Shown here: positions 25,101 to 39,311 of the stretch, piece by piece
Numbering within the stretch: the stretch's first letter is position 1
Layout: every line of letters begins with the position of its first letter
Origin: Auanema rhodensis
Taxonomy: Eukaryota > Nematoda > Chromadorea > Rhabditida > Rhabditidae
NCBI GenBank assembly: GCA_964057225.1
Contig: OZ059894.1
Span: forward strand, 22,784,476 to 22,848,475
DNA length: 64,000 nucleotides
Reading direction: 5' to 3'
Made by a program: the position numbers and the translations under genes
The notes under the pieces: generated by a model
Databases searched by the model: none
Seen by the model: the letters and a program-made list of their open reading frames with translations, nothing else
Told to the model about the DNA's origin: nothing

Positions 25101-27377
25101 AGTGTATGTTGAGTTTCCATGTACACTCAACATTGCTTCCAAAAACATTTTGACAAAAATTTTTTCGAAAAATTTCAGAATAATTTAGCAAAAAGTAGAT
25201 GTTTTTAGATTCCATTTTTCAAGGCAAAGACGATGGACAATGTTATTCAACGAAAAAATCAATTCTTCAGGGTGAAAATCGAGGATATAAGTGTGAACTT
25301 ATATCAGTTGATATCTCGGTGCATTTTTAAGCTAGCGCAAATCTGATAACACAGATCGACGCAGCTTAAAAATCCGCATCGAATGCACTATACTACATTG
25401 AGAAACGATTAATACAAAAAATAGTTATGATCGTTTGAAAAATGATGCATTAGTGTATGTTGAGTTTCCATGTACACTCAACATTGCTTCCAAAAACATT
25501 TTGACAAAAATTTTTTCGAAAAATTTCAGAATAATTTAGCGAAAAGTAGATGTTTTTAGATTCCATTTTTCAAGGCAAAGACGATGGACAATGTTATTCA
25601 ACGAAAAAATCAATTCTTCAGGGTGAAAATCGAGGATATAAGTGTGAACTTATATCAGTTGATATCTCGGTGCATTTTTAAGCTAGCGCAAATCTGATAA
25701 CACAGATCGACGCAGCTTAAAAATCCGCATCGAATGCACTATACTACATTAAGAAACGCTTATTACAAAAATTAGTTATGATCGTTTGAAAAATGATGCA
25801 TTAGTGTATGTTGAGTTTCCATGTACACTCAACATTGCTTCCAAAAACATTTTGACAAAAATTTTTTCGAAAAATTTCAGAATAATTCAGCAAAAAGTAG
25901 ATGATTTTAGATTCCATTTTTCAAGGCAAAGGCGATGGACAATGTTATTCAACGAAAAAATCAATTCTTCAGGGTGAAAATCGAGGATATAAGTGTGAAC
26001 TTATATCAGTTGATATCTCGGTGCATTTTTAAGCTAGCGCAAATCTGATAACACAGATCGACGCAGCTTAAAAATCCGCATCGCATGCACTATACTACAT
26101 TGAGAAACGATTAATACAAAAAATAGTTATGATCGTTTGAAAAATGATGCATTAGTGTATGTTGAGTTTCCATGTACACTCAACATTGCTTCCAAAAACA
26201 TTTTGACAAAAATTTTTTCGAAAAATTTCTGAATAATTTAGCAAAAAGTAGATGTTTTTAGATTCCATTTTTCAAGGCAAAGACGATGGACAATGTTATT
26301 CAACGAAAAAATCAATTCTTCAGGGTGAAAATCGAGGATATAAGTGTGAACTTATATCAGTTGATATCTCGGTGCATTTTTAAGCTAGCGCAAATCTGAT
26401 AACACAGATCGACGCAGCTTAACAATCCGCATCGAATGCACTATACTACATTGAAAAACGCTTAATACAAAAATTAGTTATGATCGTTTGAAAAATGATG
26501 CATTAGTGTATGTTGAGTTTCCATGTACACTCAACATTGCTTCCAAAAACATTTTGACAAAAATTTTTTCGAAAAATTTCAGAATAATTTAGCAAAAAGT
26601 AGATGTTTTTAGATTCCATTTTTCAAGGCAAAGACGATGGACAATGTTATTCAACGAAAAAATCAATTCTTCAGGGTGAAAATCGAGGATATAAGTGTGA
26701 ACTTATATCAGGTGATATCTCGGTGCATTTTTAAGCTAGCGCAAATCTGATAACACAGATCGACGCAGCTTAAAAATCCGCATCGAATGCACTATACTAC
26801 ATTGAGAAACGATTAATACAAAAAATAGTTATGATCGTTTGAAAAATGATGCATTAGTGTATGTTGAGTTTCCATGTACACTCAACATTGCTTCCAAAAA
26901 CATTTTGACAAAAATTTTTTCGAAAAATTTCAGAATAATTTAGCGAAAAGTAGATGTTTTTAAATTCCATTTTTCAAGGCAAAGACGATGGACAATGTTA
27001 TTCAACGAAAAAATCAATTCTTCAGGGTGAAAATCGAGGATATAAGTGTGAACTTATATCAGTTGATATCTCGGTGCATTTTTAAGCTAGCGCAAATCTG
27101 ATAACACAGATCGACGCAGCTTAAAAATCCGCATCGAATGCACTATACTACATTAAGAAACGCTTAATACAAAAATTAGTTATGATCGTTTGAAAAATGA
27201 TGCATTAGTGTATGTTGAGTTTCCATGTACACTCAACATTGCTTCCAAAAACATTTTGACAAAAATTTTTTCGAAAAATTTCAGAATAATTCAGCAAAAA
27301 GTAGATGATTTTAGATTCCATTTTTCAAGGCAAAGACGATGGACAATGTTATTCAACGAAAAAATCAATTCTTCAGG

Positions 27378-27728
27378 GTGAAAATCGAGGATATAAGTGT
27401 GAACTTATATCAGTTGATATCTCGGTGCATTTTTAAGCTAGCGCAAATCTGATAACACAGATCGACGCAGCTTAAAAATCCGCATCGAATGCACTATACT
27501 ACATTGAGAAACGATTAATACAAAAAATAGTTATGATCGTTTGAAAAATGATGCATTAGTGTATGTTGAGTTTCCATGTACACTCAACATTGCTTCCAAA
27601 AACATTTTGACAAAAATTTTTTCGAAAAATTTCAGAATAATTTAGCAAAAAGTAGATGTTTTTAGATTCCATTTTTCAAGGCAAAGACGATGGACAATGT
27701 TATTCAACGAAAAAATCAATTCTTCAGG
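27378..27728. repeat. Extra Q monomer distinguishing duplication copy 2
   Basis: Copy 1 has two adjacent P units (18955 and 19306). Copy 2 has P, Q, P (27027, 27378 and 27729). All other positions match, so one unit was gained here or lost from copy 1 after the duplication. Confidence 0.75.
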
Positions 27729-28430
27729 GTGAAAATCGAGGATATAAGTGTGAACTTATATCAGTTGATATCTCGGTGCATTTTTAAGCTAGCGCAAATC
27801 TGATAACACAGATCGACGCAGCTTAAAAATCCGCATCGAATGCACTATACTACATTAAGAAACGCTTAATACAAAAATTAGTTATGATCGTTTGAAAAAT
27901 GATGCATTAGTGTATGTTGAGTTTCCATGTACACTCAACATTGCTTCCAAAAACATTTTGACAAAAATTTTTTCGAAAAATTTCAGAATAATTCAGCAAA
28001 AAGTAGATGATTTTAGATTCCATTTTTCAAGGCAAAGACGATGGACAATGTTATTCAACGAAAAAATCAATTCTTCAGGGTGAAAATCGAGGATATAAGT
28101 GTGAACTTATATCAGTTGATATCTCGGTGCATTTTTAAGCTAGCGCAAATCTGATAACACAGATCGACGCAGCTTAAAAATCCGCATCGAATGCACTATA
28201 CTACATTGAGAAACGATTAATACAAAAAATAGTTATGATCGTTTGAAAAATGATGCATTAGTGTATGTTGAGTTTCCATGTACACTCAACATTGCTTCCA
28301 AAAACATTTTGACAAAAATTTTTTCGAAAAATTTCAGAATAATTTAGCAAAAAGTAGATGTTTTTAGATTCCATTTTTCAAGGCAAAGACGATGGACAAT
28401 GTTATTCAACGAAAAAATCAATTCTTCAGG

Positions 28431-30536
28431 GTGAAAATCGAGGATATAAGTGTGAACTTATATCAGTTGATATCTCGGTGCATTTTTAAGCTAGCGCAAA
28501 TCTGATAACACAGATCGACGCAGCTTAAAAATCCGCATCGAATGCACTATACTACATTGAGAAACGATTAATACAAAAAATAGTTATGATCGTTTGAAAA
28601 ATGATGCATTAGTGTATGTTGAGTTTCCATGTACACTCAACATTGCTTCCAAAAACATTTTGACAAAAATGTTTTCGAAAAATTTCAGAATAATTTAGCA
28701 AAAAGTAGATGTTTTTAGATTCCATTTTTCAAGGCAAAGACGATGGACAATGTTATTCAACGAAAAAATCAATTCTTCAGGGTGAAAATCGAGGATATAA
28801 GTGTGAACTTATATCAGTTGATATCTCGGTGCATTTTTAAGCTAGCGCAAATCTGATAACACAGATCGACGCAGCTTAAAAATCCGCATCGAATGCACTA
28901 TACTACATTAAGAAACGCTTAATACAAAAATTAGTTATGATCGTTTGAAAAATGATGCATTAGTGTATGTTGAGTTTCCATGTACACTCAACATTGCTTC
29001 CAAAAACATTTTGACAAAAATTTTTTCGAAAAATTTCAGAATAATTCAGCAAAAAGTAGATGATTTTAGATTTCATTTTTCAAGGCAAAGACGATGAATA
29101 ATGTTATTCAACGAAAAAATTAATTCTTCAGGGTGAAAATCGAGGATATAAGTGTGAACTTATATCAGTTGATATCTCGGTGCATTTTTAAGCTAGCGCA
29201 AATCTGATAACACAGATCGACGCAGCTTAAAAATCCGCATCGAATGCACTATACTACATTAAGAAACGCTTAATACAAAAATTAGTTATGATCGTTTGAA
29301 AAATGATGCATTAGTGTATGTTGAGTTTCCATGTACACTCAACATTGCTTCCAAAAACATTTTGACAAAAATTTTTTCGAAAAATTTCAGAATAATTTAG
29401 CAAAAAGTAGATGTTTTTAGATTCCATTTTTCAAGGCAAAGACGATGGACAATGTTATTCAACGAAAAAATCAATTCTTCAGGGTGAAAATCGAGGATAT
29501 AAGTGTGAACTTATATCAGTTGATATCTCGGTGCATTTTTAAGCTAGCGCAAATCTGATAACACAGATCGACGCAGCTTAAAAATCCGCATCGAATGCAC
29601 TATACTACATTGAGAAACGATTAATACAAAAAATAGTTATGATCGTTTGAAAAATGATGCATTAGTGTATGTTGAGTTTCCATGTACACTCAACATTGCT
29701 TCCAAAAACATTTTGACAAAAATGTTTTCGAAAAATTTCAGAATAATTTAGCAAAAAGTAGATGTTTTTAGATTCCATTTTTCAAGGCAAAGACGATGGA
29801 CAATGTTATTCAACGAAAAAATCAATTCTTCAGGGTGAAAATCGAGGATATAAGTGTGAACTTATATCAGTTGATATCTCGGTGCATTTTTAAGCTAGCG
29901 CAAATCTGATAACACAGATCGACGCAGCTTAAAAATCCGCATCGAATGCACTATACTACATTAAGAAACGCTTAATACAAAAATTAGTTATGATCGTTTG
30001 AAAAATGATGCATTAGTGTATGTTGAGTTTCCATGTACACTCAACATTGCTTCCAAAAACATTTTGACAAAAATTTTTTCGAAAAATTTCAGAATAATTC
30101 AGCAAAAAGTAGATGATTTTAGATTTCATTTTTCAAGGCAAAGACGATGAATAATGTTATTCAACGAAAAAATTAATTCTTCAGGGTGAAAATCGAGGAT
30201 ATAAGTGTGAACTTATATCAGTTGATATCTCGGTGCATTTTTAAGCTAGCGCAAATCTGATAACACAGATCGACGCAGCTTAAAAATCCGCATCGAATGC
30301 ACTATACTACATTAAGAAACGCTTAATACAAAAATTAGTTATGATCGTTTGAAAAATGATGCATTAGTGTATGTTGAGTTTCCATGTACACTCAACATTG
30401 CTTCCAAAAACATTTTGACAAAAATTTTTTCGAAAAATTTCAGAATAATTTAGCAAAAAGTAGATGTTTTTAGATTCCATTTTTCAAGGCAAAGACGATG
30501 GACAATGTTATTCAACGAAAAAATCAATTCTTCAGG
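28431..30536. repeat. Qm-S-U triplet pair in duplication copy 2
   Basis: k82-k87 repeat the arrangement of 20008-22112 with the same diagnostic bases, but with the full A5 run in the last U unit. This fixes the order of events: triplet duplication first, 8-kb duplication second, one-base loss last. Confidence 0.8.
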
Positions 30537-32642
30537 GTGAAAATCGAGGATATAAGTGTGAACTTATATCAGTTGATATCTCGGTGCATTTTTAAGCTAG
30601 CGCAAATCTGATAACACAGATCGACGCAGCTTAAAAATCCGCATCGAATGCACTATACTACATTGAGAAACGATTAATACAAAAAATAGTTATGATCGTT
30701 TGAAAAATGATGCATTAGTGTATGTTGAGTTTCCATGTACACTCAACATTGCTTCCAAAAACATTTTGACAAAAATTTTTTCGAAAAATTTCAGAATAAT
30801 TTAGCAAAAAGTAGATGTTTTTAGATTCCATTTTTCAAGGCAAAGACGATGGACAATGTTATTCAACGAAAAAATCAATTCTTCAGGGTGAAAATCGAGG
30901 ATATAAGTGTGAACTTATATCAGTTGATATCTCGGTGCATTTTTAAGCTAGCGCAAATCTGATAACACAGATCGACGCAGCTTAAAAATCCGCATCGAAT
31001 GCACTATACTACATTAAGAAACGCTTAATACAAAAATTAGTTATGATCGTTTGAAAAATGATGCATTAGTGTATGTTGAGTTTCCATGTACACTCAACAT
31101 TGCTTCCAAAAACATTTTGACAAAAATTTTTTCGAAAAATTTCAGAATAATTCAGCAAAAAGTAGATGATTTTAGATTCCATTTTTCAAGGCAAAGACGA
31201 TGGACAATGTTATTCAACGAAAAAATCAATTCTTCAGGGTGAAAATCGAGGATATAAGTGTGAACTTATATCAGTTGATATCTCGGTGCATTTTTAAGCT
31301 AGCGCAAATCTGATAACACAGATCGACGTAGCTTAAAAATCCGCATCGAATGCACTATACTACATTGAGAAACGATTAATACAAAAAATAGTTATGATCG
31401 TTTGAAAAATGATGCATTAGTGTATGTTGAGTTTCCATGTACACTCAACATTGCTTCCAAAAACATTTTGACAAAAATTTTTTCGAAAAATTTCAGAATA
31501 ATTTAGCAAAAAGTAGATGTTTTTAGATTCCATTTTTCAAGGCAAAGACGATGGACAATGTTATTCAACGAAAAAATCAATTCTTCAGGGTGAAAATCGA
31601 GGATATAAGTGTGAACTTATATCAGTTGATATCTCGGTGCATTTTTAAGCTAGCGCAAATCTGATAACACAGATCGACGCAGCTTAAAAATCCGCATCGA
31701 ATGCACTATACTACATTGAGAAACGATTAATACAAAAAATAGTTATGATCGTTTGAAAAATGATGCATTAGTGTATGTTGAGTTTCCATGTACACTCAAC
31801 ATTGCTTCCAAAAACATTTTGACAAAAATGTTTTCGAAAAATTTCAGAATAATTTAGCAAAAAGTAGATGTTTTTAGATTCCATTTTTCAAGGCAAAGAC
31901 GATGGACAATGTTATTCAACGAAAAAATCAATTCTTCAGGGTGAAAATCGAGGATATAAGTGTGAACTTATATCAGTTGATATCTCGGTGCATTTTTAAG
32001 CTAGCGCAAATCTGATAACACAGATCGACGCAGCTTAAAAATCCGCATCGAATGCACTATACTACATTAAGAAACGCTTAATACAAAAATTAGTTATGAT
32101 CGTTTGAAAAATGATGCATTAGTGTATGTTGAGTTTCCATGTACACTCAACATTGCTTCCAAAAACATTTTGACAAAAATTTTTTCGAAAAATTTCAGAA
32201 TAATTCAGCAAAAAGTAGATGATTTTAGATTTCATTTTTCAAGGCAAAGACGATGAATAATGTTATTCAACGAAAAAATTAATTCTTCAGGGTGAAAATC
32301 GAGGATATAAGTGTGAACTTATATCAGTTGATATCTCGGTGCATTTTTAAGCTAGCGCAAATCTGATAACACAGATCGACGCAGCTTAAAAATCCGCATC
32401 GAATGCACTATACTACATTAAGAAACGCTTAATACAAAAATTAGTTATGATCGTTTGAAAAATGATGCATTAGTGTATGTTGAGTTTCCATGTACACTCA
32501 ACATTGCTTCCAAAAACATTTTGACAAAAATTTTTTCGAAAAATTTCAGAATAATTTAGCAAAAAGTAGATGTTTTTAGATTCCATTTTTCAAGGCAAAG
32601 ACGATGGACAATGTTATTCAACGAAAAAATCAATTCTTCAGG

Positions 32643-34748
32643 GTGAAAATCGAGGATATAAGTGTGAACTTATATCAGTTGATATCTCGGTGCATTTTTA
32701 AGCTAGCGCAAATCTGATAACACAGATCGACGCAGCTTAAAAATCCGCATCGAATGCACTATACTACATTAAGAAACGCTTAATACAAAAATTAGTTATG
32801 ATCGTTTGAAAAATGATGCATTAGTGTATGTTGAGTTTCCATGTACACTCAACATTGCTTCCAAAAACATTTTGACAAAAATTTTTTCGAAAAATTTCAG
32901 AATAATTTAGCAAAAAGTAGATGTTTTTAGATTCCATTTTTCAAGGCAAAGACGATGGACAATGTTATTCAACGAAAAAATCAATTCTTCAGGGTGAAAA
33001 TCGAGGATATAAGTGTGAACTTATATCAGTTGATATCTCGGTGCATTTTTAAGCTAGCGCAAATCTGATAACACAGATCGACGCAGCTTAAAAATCCGCA
33101 TCGAATGCACTATACTACATTAAGAAACGCTTAATACAAAAATTAGTTATGATCGTTTGAAAAATGATGCATTAGTGTATGTTGAGTTTCCATGTACACT
33201 CAACATTGCTTCCAAAAACATTTTGACAAAAATTTTTTCGAAAAATTTCAGAATAATTCAGCAAAAAGTAGATGATTTTAGATTCCATTTTTCAAGGCAA
33301 AGACGATGGACAATGTTATTCAACGAAAAAATCAATTCTTCAGGGTGAAAATCGAGGATATAAGTGTGAACTTATATCAGTTGATATCTCGGTGCATTTT
33401 TAAGCTAGCGCAAATCTGATAACACAGATCGACGCAGCTTAAAAATCCGCATCGAATGCACTATACTACATTGAGAAACGATTAATACAAAAAATAGTTA
33501 TGATCGTTTGAAAAATGATGCATTAGTGTATGTTGAGTTTCCATGTACACTCAACATTGCTTCCAAAAACATTTTGACAAAAATTTTTTCGAAAAATTTC
33601 AGAATAATTTAGCAAAAAGTAGATGTTTTTAGATTCCATTTTTCAAGGCAAAGACGATGGACAATGTTATTCAACGAAAAAATCAATTCTTCAGGGTGAA
33701 AATCGAGGATATAAGTGTGAACTTATATCAGTTGATATCTCGGTGCATTTTTAAGCTAGCGCAAATCTGATAACACAGATCGACGCAGCTTAAAAATCCG
33801 CATCGAATGCACTATACTACATTGAGAAACGATTAATACAAAAAATAGTTATGATCGTTTGAAAAATGATGCATTAGTGTATGTTGAGTTTCCATGTACA
33901 CTCAACATTGCTTCCAAAAACATTTTGACAAAAATGTTTTCGAAAAATTTCAGAATAATTTAGCAAAAAGTAGATGTTTTTAGATTCCATTTTTCAAGGC
34001 AAAGACGATGGACAATGTTATTCAACGAAAAAATCAATTCTTCAGGGTGAAAATCGAGGATATAAGTGTGAACTTATATCAGTTGATATCTCGGTGCATT
34101 TTTAAGCTAGCGCAAATCTGATAACACAGATCGACGCAGCTTAAAAATCCGCATCGAATGCACTATACTACATTAAGAAACGCTTAATACAAAAATTAGT
34201 TATGATCGTTTGAAAAATGATGCATTAGTGTATGTTGAGTTTCCATGTACACTCAACATTGCTTCCAAAAACATTTTGACAAAAATTTTTTCGAAAAATT
34301 TCAGAATAATTCAGCAAAAAGTAGATGATTTTAGATTTCATTTTTCAAGGCAAAGACGATGAATAATGTTATTCAACGAAAAAATTAATTCTTCAGGGTG
34401 AAAATCGAGGATATAAGTGTGAACTTATATCAGTTGATATCTCGGTGCATTTTTAAGCTAGCGCAAATCTGATAACACAGATCGACGCAGCTTAAAAATC
34501 CGCATCGAATGCACTATACTACATTAAGAAACGCTTAATACAAAAATTAGTTATGATCGTTTGAAAAATGATGCATTAGTGTATGTTGAGTTTCCATGTA
34601 CACTCAACATTGCTTCCAAAAACATTTTGACAAAAATTTTTTCGAAAAATTTCAGAATAATTTAGCAAAAAGTAGATGTTTTTAGATTCCATTTTTCAAG
34701 GCAAAGACGATGGACAATGTTATTCAACGAAAAAATCAATTCTTCAGG
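32643..34748. repeat. Six-monomer block repeating the end of duplication copy 2
   Basis: k94-k99 read U-P-Q-Qm-S-U against Q-P-Q-Qm-S-U in the preceding k88-k93, matching in five of six positions over 2106 bp. The GACGTAGC variant of k90 is missing from k96, so the copy is older or partly converted. Confidence 0.7.
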
Positions 34749-36503
34749 GTGAAAATCGAGGATATAAGTGTGAACTTATATCAGTTGATATCTCGGTGCA
34801 TTTTTAAGCTAGCGCAAATCTGATAACACAGATCGACGCAGCTTAAAAATCCGCATCGAATGCACTATACTACATTAAGAAACGCTTAATACAAAAATTA
34901 GTTATGATCGTTTGAAAAATGATGCATTAGTGTATGTTGAGTTTCCATGTACACTCAACATTGCTTCCAAAAACATTTTGACAAAAATTTTTTCGAAAAA
35001 TTTCAGAATAATTCAGCAAAAAGTAGATGATTTTAGATTCCATTTTTCAAGGCAAAGACGATGGACAATGTTATTCAACGAAAAAATCAATTCTTCAGGG
35101 TGAAAATCGAGGATATAAGTGTGAACTTATATCAGTTGATATCTCGGTGCATTTTTAAGCTAGCGCAAATCTGATAACACAGATCGACGCAGCTTAAAAA
35201 TCCGCATCGAATGCACTATACTACATTGAGAAACGATTAATACAAAAAATAGTTATGATCGTTTGAAAAATGATGCATTAGTGTATGTTGAGTTTCCATG
35301 TACACTCAACATTGCTTCCAAAAACATTTTGACAAAAATTTTTTCGAAAAATTTCAGAATAATTTAGCAAAAAGTAGATGTTTTTAGATTCCATTTTTCA
35401 AGGCAAAGACGATGGACAATGTTATTCAACGAAAAAATCAATTCTTCAGGGTGAAAATCGAGGATATAAGTGTGAACTTATATCAGTTGATATCTCGGTG
35501 CATTTTTAAGCTAGCGCAAATCTGATAACACAGATCGACGCAGCTTAACAATCCGCATCGAATGCACTATACTACATTGAAAAACGCTTAATACAAAAAT
35601 TAGTTATGATCGTTTGAAAAATGATGCATTAGTGTATGTTGAGTTTCCATGTACACTCAACATTGCTTCCAAAAACATTTTGACAAAAATTTTTTCGAAA
35701 AATTTCAGAATAATTTAGCGAAAAGTAGATGTTTTTAGATTCCATTTTTCAAGGCAAAGACGATGGACAATGTTATTCAACGAAAAAATCAATTCTTCAG
35801 GGTGAAAATCGAGGATATAAGTGTGAACTTATATCAGTTGATATCTCGGTGCATTTTTAAGCTAGCGCAAATCTGATAACACAGATCGACGCAGCTTAAA
35901 AATCCGCATCGAATGCACTATACTACATTAAGAAACGCTTAATACAAAAATTAGTTATGATCGTTTGAAAAATGATGCATTAGTGTATGTTGAGTTTCCA
36001 TGTACACTCAACATTGCTTCCAAAAACATTTTGACAAAAATTTTTTCGAAAAATTTCAGAATAATTCAGCAAAAAGTAGATGATTTTAGATTCCATTTTT
36101 CAAGGCAAAGACGATGGACAATGTTATTCAACGAAAAAATCAATTCTTCAGGGTGAAAATCGAGGATATAAGTGTGAACTTATATCAGTTGATATCTCGG
36201 TGCATTTTTAAGCTAGCTCAAATCTGATAACACAGATCGACGCAGCTTAAAAATCCGCATCGAATGCACTATACTACATTGAGAAACGATTAATACAAAA
36301 AATAGTTATGATCGTTTGAAAAATGATGCATTAGTGTATGTTGAGTTTCCATGTACACTCAACATTGCTTCCAAAAACATTTTGACAAAAATTTTTTCGA
36401 AAAATTTCAGAATAATTTAGCAAAAAGTAGATGTTTTTAGATTCCATTTTTCAAGGCAAAGACGATGGACAATGTTATTCAACGAAAAAATCAATTCTTC
36501 AGG
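34749..36503. repeat. P, Q and R-like monomers leading into the W region
   Basis: k100-k104 read P, Q, R-like with TTAGCG, P, and Q with GCTAGCTCAAATC (G to T at offset 66). The last variant marks the beginning of the 10-unit higher-order repeat region and recurs at 39721, 40423, 43231 and 43933. Confidence 0.75.
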
Positions 36504-39311
36504 GTGAAAATCGAGGATATAAGTGTGAACTTATATCAGTTGATATCTCGGTGTATTTTTAAGCTAGCGCAAATCTGATAACACAGATCGACGCAGCTTC
36601 AAAATCCGCATCGAATGCACTATACTACATTGAAAAACGCTTAATACAAAAATTAGTTATTATCGTTTGAAAAATGATGCATTAGTGTATGTTGAGTTTC
36701 CATGTACACTCAACATTGCTTCCAAAAACATTTTGACAAAAATTTTTTCGAAAAATTTCAGAATAATTTAGCAAAAAGTAGATGTTTTTAGATTCCATTT
36801 TTCAAGGCAAAGACGATGGACAATGTTATTCAACGAAAAAATCAATTCTTCAGGGTGAAAATCGAGGATATAAGTGTGAACTTATATCGGTTGATATCTC
36901 GGTGCATTTTTAAGCTAGCGCAAATCTGATAACACAGATCGACGCAGCTTAAAAATCCGCATCGAATGCACTATACTACATTGAGAAACGATTAATACAA
37001 AAAATAGTTATGATCGTTTGAAAAATGATGCATTAGTGTATGTTGAGTTTCCATGTACACTCAACATTGCTTCCAAAAACATTTTGACAAAAATTTTTTC
37101 GAAAAATTTCAGAATAATTTAGCGAAAAGTAGATGTTTTTAAATTCCATTTTTCAAGGCAAAGACGATGGACAATGTTATTCAACGAAAAAATCAATTCT
37201 TCAGGGTGAAAATCGAGGATATAAGTGTGAACTTATATCAGTTGATATCTCGGTGCATTTTTAAGCTAGCGCAAATCTGATAACACAGATCGACGCAGCT
37301 TAAAAATCCGCATCGAATGCACTATACTACATTAAGAAACGCTTAATACAAAAATTAGTTATGATCGTTTGAAAAATGATGCATTAGTGTATGTTGAGTT
37401 TCCATGTACACTCAACATTGCTTCCAAAAACATTTTGACAAAAATTTTTTCGAAAAATTTCAGAATAATTCAGCAAAAAGTAGATGATTTTAGATTCCAT
37501 TTTTCAAGGCAAAGACGATGGACAATGTTATTCAACGAAAAAATCAATTCTTCAGGGTGAAAATCGAGGATATAAGTGTGAACTTATATCAGTTGATATC
37601 TCGGTGCATTTTTAAGCTAGCGCAAATCTGATAACACAGATCGACGCAGCTTAAAAATCCGCATCGAATGCACTATACTACATTGAGAAACGATTAATAC
37701 AAAAAATAGTTATGATCGTTTGAAAAATGATGCATTAGTGTATGTTGAGTTTCCATGTACACTCAACATTGCTTCCAAAAACATTTTGACAAAAATTTTT
37801 TCGAAAAATTTCAGAATAATTTAGCAAAAAGTAGATGTTTTTAGATTCCATTTTTCAAGGCAAAGACGATGGACAATGTTATTCAACGAAAAAATCAATT
37901 CTTCAGGGTGAAAATCGAGGATATGAGTGTGAACTTATATCAGTTGATATCTCGGTGCATTTTTAAGCTAGCGCAAATCTGATAACACAGATCGACGCAG
38001 CTTAAAAATCCGCATCGAATGCACTATACTACATTGAGAAACGATTAATACAAAAATTAGTTATGATCGTTTGAAAAATGATGCATTAGTGTATGTTGAG
38101 TTTCCATGTACACTCAACATTGCTTCCAAAAACATTTTGACAAAAATTTTTTCGAAAAATTTCAGAATAATTTAGCAAAAAGTAGATGTTTTTAGATTCC
38201 ATTTTTCAAGGCAAAGACGATGGACAATGTTATTCAACGAAAAAATCAATTCTTCAGGGTGAAAATCGAGGATATAAGTGTGAACTTATATCGGTTGATA
38301 TCTCGGTGCATTTTTAAGCTAGCGCAAATCTGATAACACAGATCGACGCAGCTTAAAAATCCGCATCGAATGCACTATACTACATTGAGAAACGATTAAT
38401 ACAAAAAATAGTTATGATCGTTTGAAAAATGATGCATTAGTGTATGTTGAGTTTCCATGTACACTCAACATTGCTTCCAAAAACATTTTGACAAAAATTT
38501 TTTCGAAAAATTTCAGAATAATTTAGCGAAAAGTAGATGTTTTTAAATTCCATTTTTCAAGGCAAAGACGATGGACAATGTTATTCAACGAAAAAATCAA
38601 TTCTTCAGGGTGAAAATCGAGGATATAAGTGTGAACTTATATCAGTTGATATCTCGGTGCATTTTTAAGCTAGCGCAAATCTGATAACACAGATCGACGC
38701 AGCTTAAAAATCCGCATCGAATGCACTATACTACATTAAGAAACGCTTAATACAAAAATTAGTTATGATCGTTTGAAAAATGATGCATTAGTGTATGTTG
38801 AGTTTCCATGTACACTCAACATTGCTTCCAAAAACATTTTGACAAAAATTTTTTCGAAAAATTTCAGAATAATTCAGCAAAAAGTAGATGATTTTAGATT
38901 CCATTTTTCAAGGCAAAGACGATGGACAATGTTATTCAACGAAAAAATCAATTCTTCAGGGTGAAAATCGAGGATATAAGTGTGAACTTATATCAGTTGA
39001 TATCTCGGTGCATTTTTAAGCTAGCGCAAATCTGATAACACAGATCGACGCAGCTTAAAAATCCGCATCGAATGCACTATACTACATTGAGAAACGATTA
39101 ATACAAAAAATAGTTATGATCGTTTGAAAAATGATGCATTAGTGTATGTTGAGTTTCCATGTACACTCAACATTGCTTCCAAAAACATTTTGACAAAAAT
39201 TTTTTCGAAAAATTTCAGAATAATTTAGCAAAAAGTAGATGTTTTTAGATTCCATTTTTCAAGGCAAAGACGATGGACAATGTTATTCAACGAAAAAATC
39301 AATTCTTCAGG
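36504..39311. repeat. Two four-monomer (1404 bp) blocks, W-Qg-P-Q and V-Qg-P-Q
   Basis: k105-k108 and k109-k112 share Qg units with TATATCGG (36883 and 38287, 1404 bp apart) and TTTAAATTCC, each followed by P and Q. They differ in the first unit, W (GTGTATTTTT, TTCAAAATCC, GTTATTATC) against V (GATATGAG). W occurs only three times in the window. Confidence 0.8.

Larger units (their letters stand above)
24219..32642. repeat. Large tandem duplication, copy 2 (24 monomers)
   Basis: Units k70-k93 repeat the copy 1 order with one extra Q unit (27378-27728) between the two adjacent P units. Private variants of copy 1 recur here: CTTATTAC (25759), AAAGGCGATGG (25929), CGCATGCAC (26082), TTTCTGAAT (26227), ATCAGGTGATATC (26707) and GACGTAGC (31326). 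It is 8424 bp because of the extra unit and because the k63 base is not lost here. It is the largest recent duplication in the window. Confidence 0.9.
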
